64,000 bases of DNA from Boesenbergia rotunda (GCA_024364735.1 JAGFNQ010001620.1:541861-605860); one strand, 5' to 3'. Shown: positions 10,875 through 23,225, counted from the first letter of the stretch. The notes: generated from the letters alone by a model not told the origin. Numbers and translations are program-made.

Positions 10875-11859
10875 TGTTGTGGATCGATGGCACAACTAGA
10901 GGGGGTGAATAGCCGATCGCCCACTTAATTCGCCGGTTCTTCCTACACGTGTTAGTGTGCAATGGAATACAATACAAACTAAAACTAACAAGGAAGAATA
11001 CAAATCAATTTAATGTGGTTCGGAGATAAAGCTCCTACTCTACGGTTGTCCGTAAGGTGGACAATCCCGATCCATCGGTGGATGACTCTCCAGAAAGTCT
11101 CCGTCTAGTTTGTGTAGCTCCTTGTGGATGGAGAAACCTCGCCACAACCCGCAACACACACATGAGCACTTAGACTACTAATTGGTCTTTAACCAAAGTC
11201 AATTTCGTCAACCCTAGCCAGCTAAACCGAGCTCTCTTAAATAAAGCTCGTGACTGAACTAGTCATTATCAGTCGACTGGTGTCAACACCAGTCGACTGG
11301 TTCTAACCGAATTCGAACGTTACAACCCAATGTTAGAATTCCCAGCCTACACCAGTCGACTGAACAGAAGATCAATTGACTGATCTTTCTGTGCCAACTA
11401 CCAGTCGACTGATCCAAGCATCAGTCGACTGCCCAAACCCTAAATCTAGGGTTTCCTTTTTCGAGTACAATTCTCTTAGCACTCGGACCCTCACGACTCA
11501 GCTGACTCTTCACCTAGCAGCCTCGACCTGTTGTCTTCAAGCCTTCTTTGACTTAGGCTCTCGTCCCTCCGATGCATACGAGCCGCGACTCATCCTCATG
11601 TCATCCTTCGCGTATGCCTCGAAGTGTTTCCCTCGGCTCATTGTTCCTGCTTTGTCTACAGTCCCTCGAATGCATACAAGCCTACGACTTGTCTCCTCAT
11701 GCCATCTTTCACCTGACCTGAAGCCGCCAGCTAAGTCTATGTGTATCCTGCAAACCTACACACTCACATACACATATCAAATATAAGAGTGAACCTAATT
11801 TAAACCTTTTACCTATACATTAAAATATATGATCCCACGGACCATAGATTACTTCAACA
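10875..11859 (-). repeat. 5' LTR of element C
   Basis: 985 bp, matching 7087-8094. The ends are TGTTG...CAACA as seen on the plus strand. CAGTCGACTG palindromes cluster at about 11270-11430. Confidence 0.88.
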
Positions 11860-11864
11860 CTTTT

Positions 11865-13139
11865 TTATTTATTTACAGGTTTGTTTTGAGAGCTTCTTTT
11901 TTATTTATTTACAAGTTGTTTTGAGAGCTCTTTTTTTTTATCTACAAGTTTGATAAGAAATATGCTGATGAATAAGTTTAGTTTTGTTCGTGGACTATAT
12001 TTACAGCAATGCACAATTTGATCACGCATAAACATATATATTCAAAGTTGTTGACTATATTTACTACAATTCATGCATGAACATATATATTCAAAGTTGT
12101 TTATTTAATTTAATAAATTATTTAAAATTATTTTTAAGTGATATTGTGCATCTTGGACGTACATAAATAAATTGTTTATCAAGTCAAATAGGAAGCTTGC
12201 TCATAGCTCTTTGGCAAAATCTTTTATTTTCCTCAATATTACTTCCCTATTGAAAATTTTACTTTTCCATAAATATAATTCAAACATGAACGACACTTTG
12301 TTCATGTCCAAGAATGAACTGAATTCATGTCTGAGAATGAACCGAATGAGCACTTCAAACTGAAACCAATTTTCAGATGTCTGTGCACAAAAAGGAAAAC
12401 CAGCATTACAATTGAGTTTTTCATTCATACATGTATCACACTCACCCAAAAAGCTACATCAAATTGCCACTTAACCAGTTTGAGGACCTAACAAAATGCA
12501 CGTCTAAATTGCAACCAAGTTTTAGATTAGGCACAAACAGATTTGTTAAGAACAAGATCTGTCACAACACATCTGTACATAAAATGCAAAAAAAAACATT
12601 ATAGTTAGTTTTCCGCTTACACCTATCACAATCACCAAAAATAAGTTTAGACATCAATCTGCCATTTACAATTAATAGAGTTCAAATCTCACAAATTTAA
12701 GACATGAACAAGCACCACCTAGTGTTGACTGTCACAAGTTGTCTTGGGCAACATTTGATGATCCTCCATTCTTGTCTTCTGTAAAGGATGAACTTCGTGA
12801 TCCATGAACCTAGGCCTCCGATTGTTGCTAAAAATAGACTGCTCCCCTTCGTATATCAAGGCATCAAATCCCTATTTTCAATTTCAAAATATCAATAAAC
12901 ATTCCAGGAGTTCATTTAGAAAGCTCTTGTCCCACTGTACAGAAACATGTGTAGTACAGAAACCTTTGAATATTAGATAATTCCCAGCAACGGGGCCTAC
13001 TTGAGATGAATGTGATTTAAGGCGTGTTTCATTTCAATTTTGAAGAACGCTCTTGTAAGCAAATTGTCTGTGTTGATTGGTGGAATAGCAAATTACAACG
13101 TGCACTCACATAGCTGAAGAACACAAGCATCAAAACCAA
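11865..13139. other. Gene-free 3' flank of SKD1
   Basis: AT-rich. A 21-bp phrase starting acatatatattcaaag is repeated near 12031 and 12080. The part nearest the SKD1 stop (about 12700-13139) is likely its 3' UTR. No other gene was seen. Confidence 0.5.
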
Positions 13140-16100
13140 TCAACCCTCTTCTCCAAACTCCTTTGTGAATCTCTCGTGGACATCTAGGTCTGCTTTGCTG
13201 ACAGTTGGTCTTTGTCTTGCAAGTACTTTATCAAAGTCTGTCCTTGTGATTGACGGCGGAAGGATCTGTTCATGCAATCAAGTTGATTGATAAGCACCAA
13301 CTATGAATTTATGAAAACTGATTAGTTTTCAAAAAATGACAGCTAAACAAACTTTTGGATGCACCTTATCAGCGAGACCTTTTGCAGCAAGATCTTGCAG
13401 TGTGGTCTCAACAGCACCTGGATGTCCTGGTCCACATGGCAACCACATACCCTCATTGGTCATGTAGAAATGCATGGCATCTTGAGCTTTCCGAACTGGT
13501 TCAAAAAGTACATCCTTAACCTGTACAGACAAAAACATTCAAGAAGACTCAATCAGCAATATAACCACTAAAACCCTGTGGATTCTCCAAAATTTGAAGA
13601 TCACTTACACAAACAGCAATATCTGAACCAGAAAAGCCTTCTGTGCGATGAGCTAAATACTCAAAATCACTTTCACTCAAGTTATGAGGGGTGTCTCCCA
13701 GGTGTACCTATGACACATGTCCAAATAGTGAAGCAGACGTTTTGAGTTTATGAGCTGCAATCAATGAACGATATAACAGAAAACAAGGTGTGGAATTATC
13801 CTAGCAATTATATACCCTTCAAAATCAATACCTTAAACATGTGTTGTCTGGCTTTAAGATCAGGAAGAGGAATATAAATTCTCTTATCGAAACGTCGACG
13901 GATTGCCTGTGTTTGCAATTGTAAATAATAAAAGTGATAAGATTTAGAACTTTCAAAAGGGCAATAGCACTAACAAAAAAAAAAAAAGTAAATCACTACG
14001 CCATTAACCTGATCCAGAGCATAGGGTGTATTAGTGGCAGCAAGAACAAGAACTTTCTGATCATTGTTTCCCACACCCTGAAGAATTCAAATAATTCAAT
14101 GCAAAAGATACAATGGTCAGTTATACAAGAAGCTACAGTTTGCAGCTTTAGATGGTGCTCTAATGCCTGAAAATCTAGTCTTGTGGAACTAGGGATTACT
14201 GCCAAGAATATAACCAGTTGAAACCAGCCAAGAAAATGACAGATAAGCCACCTGTCATGGACAAGTTATTCAAACTAATCTCCTAATACATTCATTCCAA
14301 TAACTTATATCTGTCTCGTTGCTACTTGTGTTGGATATCAATGTATAACTACTCACCAGGACTAACATATTGCATGAATCTTAACAAGATGCTGGTGTTA
14401 ACCACCCCCATTATAACCCATTATAAACATCTATAATTGCAAACAAACAAACAGAACAAAGTATCATAAACCACCTGAATCACCAGGCAATCCCAACAGT
14501 TCAATAGCAAAACTTCAAACGTAAATAGGAAACGCCAATTTGATCCACAACCTTAAGTCCTTAATAGTGATTGGTGTAGAGAAAAAAGCATCAGTCATCC
14601 ATAGTGGAGAAGCCTCACTTCAAGTGAACAAAAGAAAACACAATCTCATTCGTATCCATAAAATGGAGAGGCCAAGACATAACAAGTTATTTAATAAGTA
14701 CACAGCAGAAGAATGACACAATGCCCTTAACTATTTGTGGTTTGTTACATGGATAGAACAACAACAACCAAGCCTAATTAAGATAATATTGAATAAAGGC
14801 TCAAACAAGTTATGTACAGCACATTACCTGCATTTGCACAAGAAGTTCTGTCTTGATTCTCCTAGAAGCTTCACTTTCACTGCCTTCTCCACGTTGTCCA
14901 CATAAAGAATCAATTTCATCAATGAAGATTATGGAAGGTGTATTTTCACGAGCCATTTGGAAAAGGTTGGAAACCAACTTTTCACTTTCACCCATCCAGT
15001 TTGATACTAGGTCAGATGAAGAAATACTGCAACAGTTTCACTAAATTCAGAACATCACTAGTATTGTTTGTAGACTTGTTTGCTTCAACGAACTGTTGAG
15101 CATCACTCATAGGTACTTAAATCAGAAATCATAGTTGCAGCATTGACATTTCATACAAACAGTGCTCTAGAAGAAGTAAAATAAGGGATCTTCCTGGCCG
15201 AGTAGCGGACAACACAATAGGCCCATGAGACTAACAAAAACAAATACTAACAATAGTATAAAATATTCACAACAATAAAAAAATAACCAGCAAAGCTTAA
15301 TCAAACAGTAAAATAACAAAATGAAATAGCCTCTGTTATATATTTATTTTTATATATCTATATATCTTTTATTCATCATTATCATCATCATCAAACAGTG
15401 TTCAGCATAACTTTTTGGGATTAGCAACATGGATCTTATCCATTATCTATCAGAAAACCCAATGCCAAACTTGCCTTATTCAGTTAAGTTATTACAAGGA
15501 CAAACTCATACCATCAAAATTAATGGAATCAGACAACACAAGAAAGGATACACAACAAAAGTAGATAAATGTGGGTAAAAGATATATTATATTAGAAACA
15601 TGAATCAACAGGACAACCCTGCCAAACTGTGATAGTCGGAACAAAAGTAGCTCCTTTTTAGCAAAAGTAACTCCATGAGCCACTTTCCACATCCCTGAGG
15701 CATGGAGCAATGTTAGTAATGCCAAGAAGCCCCTATTTTCGAGGAAGAAAGGGAAAACAAAAAATATAGGGAAAAAAACACGAGAGATGACTTTTTTCCA
15801 TTTTTTGATGAGAGAAACTGAGGGATGGTAAAACATTGGGAAGATTAAGCCCCAATCTTTTCCAAAAATTAGGAAAACAGTAAGTTTCTTCTCCTCCTCC
15901 CATGAATTTACCTATTTATTCTTCCTCCTTCCTCACAGTTCCCGCATTGGATCCACTCATCATGGTGCTAGCGTTGCTGGAACAACAGGTGAGTTGCTCC
16001 CATGCAAGCCTGTTGTTGCTCTTGCACAGAGTAGCCTGCAGTTGCTATGATCGCAGAGCAGTCCGTTTGTTTGCTGCCACAGTGAACAGTTTGCCAGCTA

Positions 16101-19100
16101 CCACGAAGAGACTGGGAAAGAAGATTAGGAAGAAAGATAAAATAGTCTTTTGATGATTTTCAACTTTCTTTCTTACCTTGTTTACTATCTTCTCAAGTAA
16201 ACCAAATTTTGAGACTTTTATTTAATCTTCTCTTGATATTTATTTTCCTTTAACTTTCTTTCTTCTCTTGAAAACAAGCCCTTAGGTAGACCTAGGCCAG
16301 AACACCAAATGTTTTAATACATCTCAAAATGAAATCAGACGCCTGTTTTTTTTATTACTATATAAAGATAGATGAGCTTATTTATAAGTTGTTGAGAGAT
16401 CAGGAACAGTGACCTATCATGCTAGATAGCATAATTTACCAACAAACCAGGTGTACATCAAAATAGAAAATGGGGAACAAAATCACACTACATAAGTATC
16501 AAAAAATGAAATAAACAATAAGAAATAAATAAGCACATTTTGAAAAATGGAAAACATATATCCTTAGTGGGGCCTCTAATGTACTTAAACTGATTAATCC
16601 AAAAGGTTTAGACTATAGAATAGATTTGCAATAAGAGATAGCATTCTAAAACAATCTTTAAAGAATGGGCAAAAAGTGTGCAACGTACAAGGAAAAGAGA
16701 GAAAATAAGGAACAAACAACAAAAATCTTAGATCGCAAGAATATACTAAGCAATAAAAGCTACAAAAGATTGCTAGTCGATGCATTCACCAATTCGATTG
16801 AACATTTTTGTGAATAGAGAGTTAACCTAAAGAAGGTTGACTCAGCCTCTGTGGCAACAGCCTTAGCCAAATATGACTTTCCAGTTCCAGGTGGACCGTA
16901 TAAAAGAAATGCCCTCCATGGCCTTCGCTTTCCTACAGGTTTCAAAAGGTAATTACTGATTGAATAGATGTTTTGCAATTAAACAAGCTAGACTACCAAC
17001 TTAGAACAGGTTACCAATTCAAAACAACATCAATCTATATGCAAATAAGAAAATACCTGTGCAACCCAATAACTAGTATCGTGGTAAATAAAGCATTATT
17101 GAATGTTCATACCACACCTCTGACAGTTCGGTATATTTGTCATGATATTGACACCAATTATACCTGATAGTGTTCAACATCGAAACCTTAGAAAAGCCTA
17201 TTGAATGGCAACATTCTAGGTTTAAGTCATGACTAACAAGGTATTTGGTACAATTAGACTGGTAAAGGTACTTAAATAATGTCTATCCTTCCAACCTTAC
17301 CTATTTCAGTATCTGCACTTAAAAAGTTCAACTTGGTGACAATTACCTTCTAGGCCATCTGGATTGTTTCTCACCATTGGACTTTGTGTAGGGCAATAAC
17401 CCAGCCAAAACAAAAACCCTCTCACTTTCAAATGGGAAGAAATAAAAATTTCAAGGAGATTCTTCAGTAAAGTGTCTTTCTTTTACCCCCTGCTTTTTAC
17501 CTGTCTCTTAAGTCATAAACCAGGCGAGGCAACTTTTTCCTCATCTTATCTCTCTGATCGAAATAATTTCACATTATCTACTCTTCAATTCTATCAACCA
17601 GACCCATTGAGAATCAGCTACCTAATTCATCCAATTCTAACCTCATTATTGGGATGAGGAGTAACACAGGAAGCCACACCGAATTCATTTTAATTCTCAA
17701 TTCACAGGACAATCTCAAAATGACCACTTGTGCTTCGACAGACTATCCGTGTTTCAATATCTGTACGTGGAATTCTTAATCCAACTAGACAACACTGTTT
17801 TAATGCTGGATTAATGAAGAGCTATAGATAAAGGGAGCCGAAGGAAAAATATTTCGAAGTTTCTCCCACATAATAATCTGCAAATTTACGTTCAAGACAG
17901 TTATGGGGCCACTTGCCATGAACAGTAAAATAAGTTTCAATCATGGTTTGTGGAAGAAGCAAACCCGTGAAAAATTGAGGGAACTTGACGGGTAAGATCA
18001 CAGCTTCCTGCAAGGCCTGCTTAGCACTCTCGAGCCCGGCCACATCGTTCCACTTCACGTTGGGCTTCTCCGTGATTATTGCAGAGGTAAGTCCTGCCCT
18101 TAGCTTCGCTCGATCAGGATCCTCGCCACCGCCTTCGCCATCCTTGGGCTTGGCCTTAGGCTTCGTGGCTACGGCGGCGTCCCCGTTGGTGGCGGGACCT
18201 GAGCCGCCGCCGTCATCAAGCACGGCATAAATAGGTAAGTGAGGATGCTGCACGACATGATACCCTGCTCCAGCATAAGGGTGGGATGGATTACCTGCAA
18301 CATGGACTAATTGGGGTTGCAGTGCAGAAGGTGCAGATGCAGGGCCAATTGCTGCTGTTCCATATGCAGTCGCTGGAATTCCAGGCCTTGTTGGAACTAC
18401 TCCTTGAACAGGCGCTGATGGCTTTCCTAGAGATGGTAAAGTATTTGGATCTGTTAAATTGGGCTGAACTGCTGCCAAATTGTAAGGTGTAGTGTGATGA
18501 ACAGGCATGTAGAACACCGGAATCTGGGGATCAAGTGAATGGACTTGTGGTGCTTGCTGCATTGAGTGACTGGCAATAGAGTAGTAGGAGGGCATCGAGA
18601 GAACGGTTCCGGTTGGTGTTTGATGCATGTAATGAGTATTCGCCGGCATAAATTGTGGATGCTGTTGATGAATATGGATATGCGGCTGTTGCTGCTGTAG
18701 TTGCTCTGGTTGCATTGAAGGCCTTTCATAAGCTGGTAATTCCGAGACTGGCGGTGATACATAATAGCTAGCGTCATGAGGTATCTTAGGTTCTGAGTTT
18801 GGATTTGAGTTCATGATCCTGGAGATAGGAATCAAAGTAAGATTTCACAAAATTTTGGTCAATCCACCACTAATCACACATTAGTCAACAAGAAAGCTGA
18901 TACCTTGACGCTGGACCACGAGTCAAGTCATTGTTTTGGGTGGGCGTTGGAAGCTGAGACAGCTTCCTGAAGCCTCCTTGATCAAGCCTATCATCGTCGG
19001 AGAATTCTCTATTCCGATTTTCAGTTGGGGAGATCACAGGAGATGAAGCAGAGACGACCGGGAGAGGGACGGACGGAAGCTGGCGAGGAGGAGCAGCATG

Positions 19101-20405
19101 GTCTGCATCTTTGAAAACCTCTGCGGCCCTTTGCTTGGAGGCGGAGACGGGTGATTGATTCATGCGGGAGAAGTGATCATCCTGGTGATCAGTGGCCCGA
19201 TCGATGGAAGGAACGGGGATGGGTGGAAGATTGGAGAGGGGAGCAGATGAGTTAGATCCGAAGGAAGAAGCCTTATCGAGCATTGACGAACCGGGGACAG
19301 ATTGTACTTCTTGACCTTGGCGTCCGAGCCTACCAGAGGAGTCGGGACGAGGGAGGATGGGGCGCTCTGGTTCCAGTTGTCTACCGCCCCCGCGCGGATG
19401 GATGGAGGAATCGTCGTCGAGGCCAAGAAGACAATTGATTGAGGCGGAGTCAGTGGAACCTCGAGGGTTTTCCTCCATTCCCATGCTGTGAATCGCGCTA
19501 TTGAGAGCATCAACGAAACAACTCTCCGACTTGGACTCGTCGATCAGGGACCCGATAGCAGAAGAAGGCGCCGAATCCAACTTCGAGGGGAAGAGAAACA
19601 GACGAAGGCGGGTGGAGCGCCTCGAGCCGCTGCCGCTGCCGCTTCCAGTAGTGGCCGGGGCGGCGGTGATGCGATCAAGCTCGTCAATCATGTTCTCGAG
19701 GTCCTCGTCAGTGGAGACGGAGATGAGGGAATCAAGATCCTCGTCGGGGAGCTGGTACTGGAGGGTGAAGGGGGTGCCGCCGAGGAGGTCGCGTGAGAGC
19801 TTGGCGGAAAGGTCAGCGAGGGTGGCGTGACGGTCGATGACGACCAAGCGCGTCTCGCCGCCTAGGTAACAGAGGGACTTGTCGGTGGGGTGGGGGAGGA
19901 TGCGCCCGCCGTAGCTGCACATGACGCGGATGCGCGACGAGGCCGCGGCGGTGGACGATAAGGGCTCGTCCCTCGAGTCGCCGCCGCGGGATCGAGGCGA
20001 GGAGTCGATCGAATCTGGGTATCCATGTGCGGAGGCGCCCGCCGACGCCGATTCCATGATCGGAGAAGGGCAGAGGAGGCAAGGAAGAAATCCCCCGGCG
20101 TCGAAGCTATCGAATTGGGGTAGGTAGGTATGGATGGTTTGTGGAAATCCCCCGTTGGCGGCGGGACCTGAGCCGCCGCCGTCATCAAGCACGGCGCGGA
20201 TCTCCTCCGCGCGGCGCAGGTACTCCGTGAACTTCTGGATGATGGCCTCCTTGATCTTGGGGTTCTTCTCGTACTTAAGGTGGGTGCGGAAGTACTCGAG
20301 GGCGTTCATGTAGAGGGGAAAGGCCTTGACGTAGTTCCCAGAATTATCCTCCTGCACCGCCTGCTTCAAGTACTCGATCGCCTGCTCCTTGAAATTGCTA
20401 TACAT
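13140..20405 (-). CDS. SKD1: VPS4/SKD1 AAA ATPase with in-frame PB1 insert
   Basis: VPS4/SKD1 uses ATP to dismantle ESCRT-III on endosomes. Exons on the minus strand: 20405-18904, 18818-17965, 16932-16827, 15026-14828, 14077-14009, 13906-13832, 13707-13609, 13520-13365, 13265-13140, all with GT/AG borders and matching phases. The MIT domain (residues 1-75, starts MYSNFKEQAIEYLKQAV) comes first. The AAA part has Walker A GPPGTGKS, Walker B IIFIDEID, AIRRRFDKRIYIPLP with the arginine fingers, and the C-terminal FTKEFGEEG. Without the insert the gene gives 433 residues, as in plants. With it, exon 1 runs into a PB1-gene segment with its own intron (18903-18819) and returns to SKD1 in frame, giving 1,061 residues. 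No stop or splice damage was found. Whether it is expressed, or whether the insert is spliced or selected against, is unknown; an assembly error is the main alternative. Confidence 0.93.
15724..16283. repeat. Possible MITE-like inverted repeat in an SKD1 intron
   Basis: The ends are roughly complementary: TTTTCGAGGAAGAAAG near 15735 against, on the other strand, TTTTCAAGAGAAGAAAG near 16275. The 1.8-kb intron (16826-15027) is otherwise AT-rich and non-coding. No clean target duplication was found, so the assignment is weak. Confidence 0.3.
18181..18226 (-). repeat. 46-bp direct repeat at the left insert junction
   Basis: This SKD1 coding segment (residues LDDGGGSGPATNG) recurs at 20150-20195 with a single base difference. 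The two copies bracket the PB1-gene insert, as a target duplication would, but it is far longer than the duplications made by known plant transposons. Confidence 0.92.
18227..20149 (-). other. PB1-gene segment inserted into SKD1 exon 1
   Basis: 18236-20147 closely matches 45402-47306, which runs from the 5' UTR to within the last exon of the neighbouring PB1-domain gene. The intron is included, so the copy was made from DNA and not from mRNA. Nine bases of unmatched filler (18227-18235) lie at one junction. The segment keeps the PB1 domain (about residues 158-246 of the fusion) and most of the long Pro/Gln-rich tail but lacks the last ~50 residues. Part of the donor's 5' UTR is now in frame. 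About 15-20 residue changes separate it from the donor. Confidence 0.9.
20150..20195 (-). repeat. 46-bp direct repeat at the right insert junction
   Basis: Partner of 18181-18226; it differs at one base (Ala instead of Thr codon). Confidence 0.92.
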
Positions 20406-20647
20406 CGGAATCGAAACCCCAACCCAAAACAGGCGAGAAAGAGGAATTCAAACAACCTCAGAATTGGACGGCAGTCCTAGATCAATTCCATCGATCGCCA
20501 ATAAAGAGAAAACAATCCGCGAAGGGAACCCTTGCACAAATTTCAGATCTGCAGGGACGAATTCGAGGGGTTACGATCGATGTTGAGATTGGCAGATCAG
20601 CTGAACTTTGCGAACAAGTGGGAAGACGGGGCGAAATAGCAAAATAG
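20406..20647 (-). promoter_or_regulatory. SKD1 5' leader, cut by element E
   Basis: Only about 240 bp of the original SKD1 upstream region remain before the LTR of element E. Together with 43597-43806 it made up the former intergenic space with RPL26. No clear TATA box was seen. Confidence 0.55.
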
Positions 20648-21025
20648 TGTTGGCATATAAACTTATTCCAAAGACAAAAGATGAATTTAACTATGCAAGA
20701 AGGATGCCAAGAATAATTTGACTTTATCAATCATATAAGGAAATTGTCAAAATCAAGTTGACTTCATATGACTCTTCATCAACTAAGCAAAGTTCAATTA
20801 TCTTATTTAGTTCAATGAAATTCTTTATGACAAGAGTCATTATTATAGAAAAAAACAAAATCTATTTGTCTTGTATTCCATGTGTATAAATAGAGATCTT
20901 TTATGATGAAGAACATCAAGTAGTAACATTTTCTCTTCATAGTGTTTCTCTCATTCTAATACTTTCCTTGAAAGTCTCTCCTACATTTTTGTTTCCCCAT
21001 CTTAGATCCATCAAAAATTCCAACA
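20648..21025 (+). repeat. 5' LTR of element E
   Basis: 378 bp, from TGTTGGCATA to TTCCAACA. A TATAAATA box at 20885-20892 marks the likely LTR promoter. Confidence 0.93.
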
Positions 21026-21029
21026 AATT

Positions 21030-21043
21030 TGGTATCAGAGCCA
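21030..21043 (+). other. Primer-binding site of element E
   Basis: TGGTATCAGAGCCA, complementary to the 3' end of initiator tRNA-Met, four bases after the LTR. Confidence 0.9.
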
Positions 21044-21052
21044 TATACACCA

Positions 21053-22926
21053 ATGGCTTCGACGAGCTCCCTCCAAGTGCCAAAGTTAATCAAAATAACT
21101 ATCGAATGTGGAGTATATAAATGGAGGCTCTACTAGGATCTCTTGATGTATGGGATCTTGTGGAGACCGGCTATACTGTAGCTAAAACACGCAATGAGAA
21201 TGATCAAGCTCTTAAGGTGATGAAGAAAAGAGAGAAGAAGTTTTATTCATTATCTATCAAGGAGTAGATGAAGCTGCTTTTGAGTTGATTGCTCTAGCAA
21301 CAACATCCCCAAAGTAGAGGCTTGGGAGATATTGAAGACAGCATATGATGGAGTCGATAAAGTAAAGAAGATTCGCCTACAAGCCCTACGAGCTCAATTT
21401 GAAGCAGTACACCAAGAGAATTCAGAAACAATTTCTGATTATTTCTCCTGAGTTATCTCCATTGTTCATCAAATGAGAAGAAATGGCGAGGAGTTAAAAA
21501 ATGTTCAAGTCGTTGAAAAGATCTTAAGATCTTTAGACTCGAAGTTTGATTTTGTAGCTATGGTGATCGAGGAATCAAAAGATTTAGAGGTGATGGCAGT
21601 GGAAGAGCTTATGGGATCACTTCAAGCATATGAACAAAGAATGTTGAAGAAAAGTGAAGGAAAACTTTAGAGCAAGCACTATAAGCCAAACTATCATTTA
21701 AGCAGAATGAATCATTTAGAGGAGGTTCTCAATGAGGAAGGGCTTCTACATGGAGAGGAAGAGGTGGTCGTACTTCTAACTCCAATTGGCACACTCAAAA
21801 TCGGAATGATGGAAATGAAGATAATCAAAAAGGACATGGAAGAGGTCATGGTGGAAGTCGAGGTCAAGGCGTGGACGTGGTAGAAACACTGGATGGAGAT
21901 ATGATAAAAGTAAATCTCAATGTCACATTTGCAAAAAGTATGTTCATCATTATAATGAATGTTGGTATAACACTAACAATGGGGAAGAAAAAGTGAACTT
22001 TGTTAACAAGGAGGTGGACAATGAAGGACCAATACTGTTGATGGCATATGATGGACCAGAATCTATCCAACCTATTACATGGTCTCTAGACACAGGAGCA
22101 TCAAACCACATGTGTGGAAGAAAGGAGTTGCTCACAAAGCTTGATGAGAAGCCAATAGGCAATATTACCTTCGGAGATCTCTCACAAAGACCAATTAAAG
22201 GAAAAGGTAACATTTTGTTTGAATTACAAAATAGAAAGAAGGTATGCATCTCAGATGTTTATTATATTCCTGACATAAAAAATAATCTTTTGAGCATTGG
22301 TCAACTATTGGAGAAAGGATATGATATACAAATGAAGGACTTGACTCTTAGTATTCGTGATAAGAGTAATAATCTTATTACTCAAGTCACAATGGCCACG
22401 AACAGAATGTTCCCATTGAAGTTGAGCATCAATAAAGAGAATTGCTTCAAGACAACCACTATGGATAGATCCACTCTTTGGCATCTTCGATATGGGCATT
22501 TGAATTTTGAGGCATTAAAACTACTTTCAAAAAATAATATGGTATTTGGATTGCCAAAAATTGAAAGTTTCAACCATCTATGTGAAATATGTGTTGTAGG
22601 AAAGTAGCAGAGGAAACCATTCAAAAAGTACAATATGAGGCGAGCATCTTCACAACTTGAACTTGTGCACTCTGATGTTTGTGGACCCATCAAACCCATC
22701 TCTTCTGGTGGAAACAGGTATTTCTTGACTTTCACTGATGATTATAGTGGAAAAACTTGGGTATATATGCTGAAAGAGAAGAAAGAAGTTTTCACTCAAT
22801 TTAAGCAATTTAAAATTTTGGTTGAAAAACAAAGTGGATGTCAGATAAAATATCTGCGAACTAATCGAGGAGGTGAGTACACCTCGTTGGAGTTTGAAAA
22901 TTTTTGCAAGGAAAATCGTGTTCTTC
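21053..22926 (+). pseudogene. Element E gag-protease-integrase, part 1
   Basis: A broken polyprotein gene. Gag starts at 21053 and has early stops and frameshifts; an open part lies at 21473-21670. A zinc knuckle CHICKKYVHHYNEC (about 21914) follows. The aspartic protease active site is LDTGASNHM (about 22087). The integrase zinc region (WHLRYGHLNFEALKLL...CEIC) ends in a stop at 22605. The integrase core follows with HSDVCGP and FTDDYSG. In LRTNRGGEY the catalytic aspartate (normally D before RGGEY) is Asn, so this integrase would be dead. Element A interrupts the frame after 22926. Confidence 0.88.
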
Positions 22927-23045
22927 TGTTAATGCAGTCTGACCCTGATTGTTGTTTTGGTGTTGACATCGATTTTAGTTTAAGTTGATGATTATGATTA
23001 TGATTAAGTCCTAATCGTGGATTAGGCACGGAGTGATTAAAAAAA

Positions 23046-23225
23046 TCCTAGCTTGGAGGGCTAGGTGTTGAAAAGTCCTAATTCGGAAGGGTTGGGTGAA
23101 AAATCCTAGCTTGGAGGGCTAGGTGAAAAGTCCTAACTTGGAGGGTTAGGTGAAAAGTCCCAACTTGGAGGGTTAGGTGAAAAAATCCTGGCTTGGAGGG
23201 TCAGATCCTAGCCTGGAGGGCTAGG
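23046..23225 (+). repeat. Hairpin array 1, loop TTGGAG(G)
   Basis: Seven or so units of the type CCTAGC-TTGGAG-GGCTAGG. The stems vary as pairs: CCTAGC/GCTAGG, CCTAAC/GTTAGG, CCTGGC/GTCAGG. Units are joined by a 'tgaaaagt' spacer. The same array is in the 3' LTR (32951-33156). Confidence 0.88.

Larger units (their letters stand above)
7087..11859 (-). mobile_element. Non-autonomous LTR retrotransposon, element C
   Basis: A 4.8-kb element read on the minus strand. The two LTRs (7087-8094 and 10875-11859) are similar along their length. A minus-strand primer-binding site lies next to the right LTR and a purine tract next to the left LTR, and CTTTT flanks both sides (7082-7086 and 11860-11864). 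The internal part holds only a broken gag. No protease, integrase or reverse transcriptase was found, so it would depend on enzymes supplied elsewhere. It belongs to the same group as elements B and D (LTRs with CAGTCGACTG palindromes). One T seems lost from the left LTR terminus. Confidence 0.88.

Noticed and set aside
19488..20127. Plus-strand frames opposite the PB1 insert
   Set aside because: Shadows of the GC-rich PB1 coding strand; the same appear at 46358-47287 opposite the donor.
18227..20149. Retroposed (mRNA-derived) PB1 copy
   Set aside because: The intron of the donor is retained and there is no poly(A) tract; DNA-level copying fits better.
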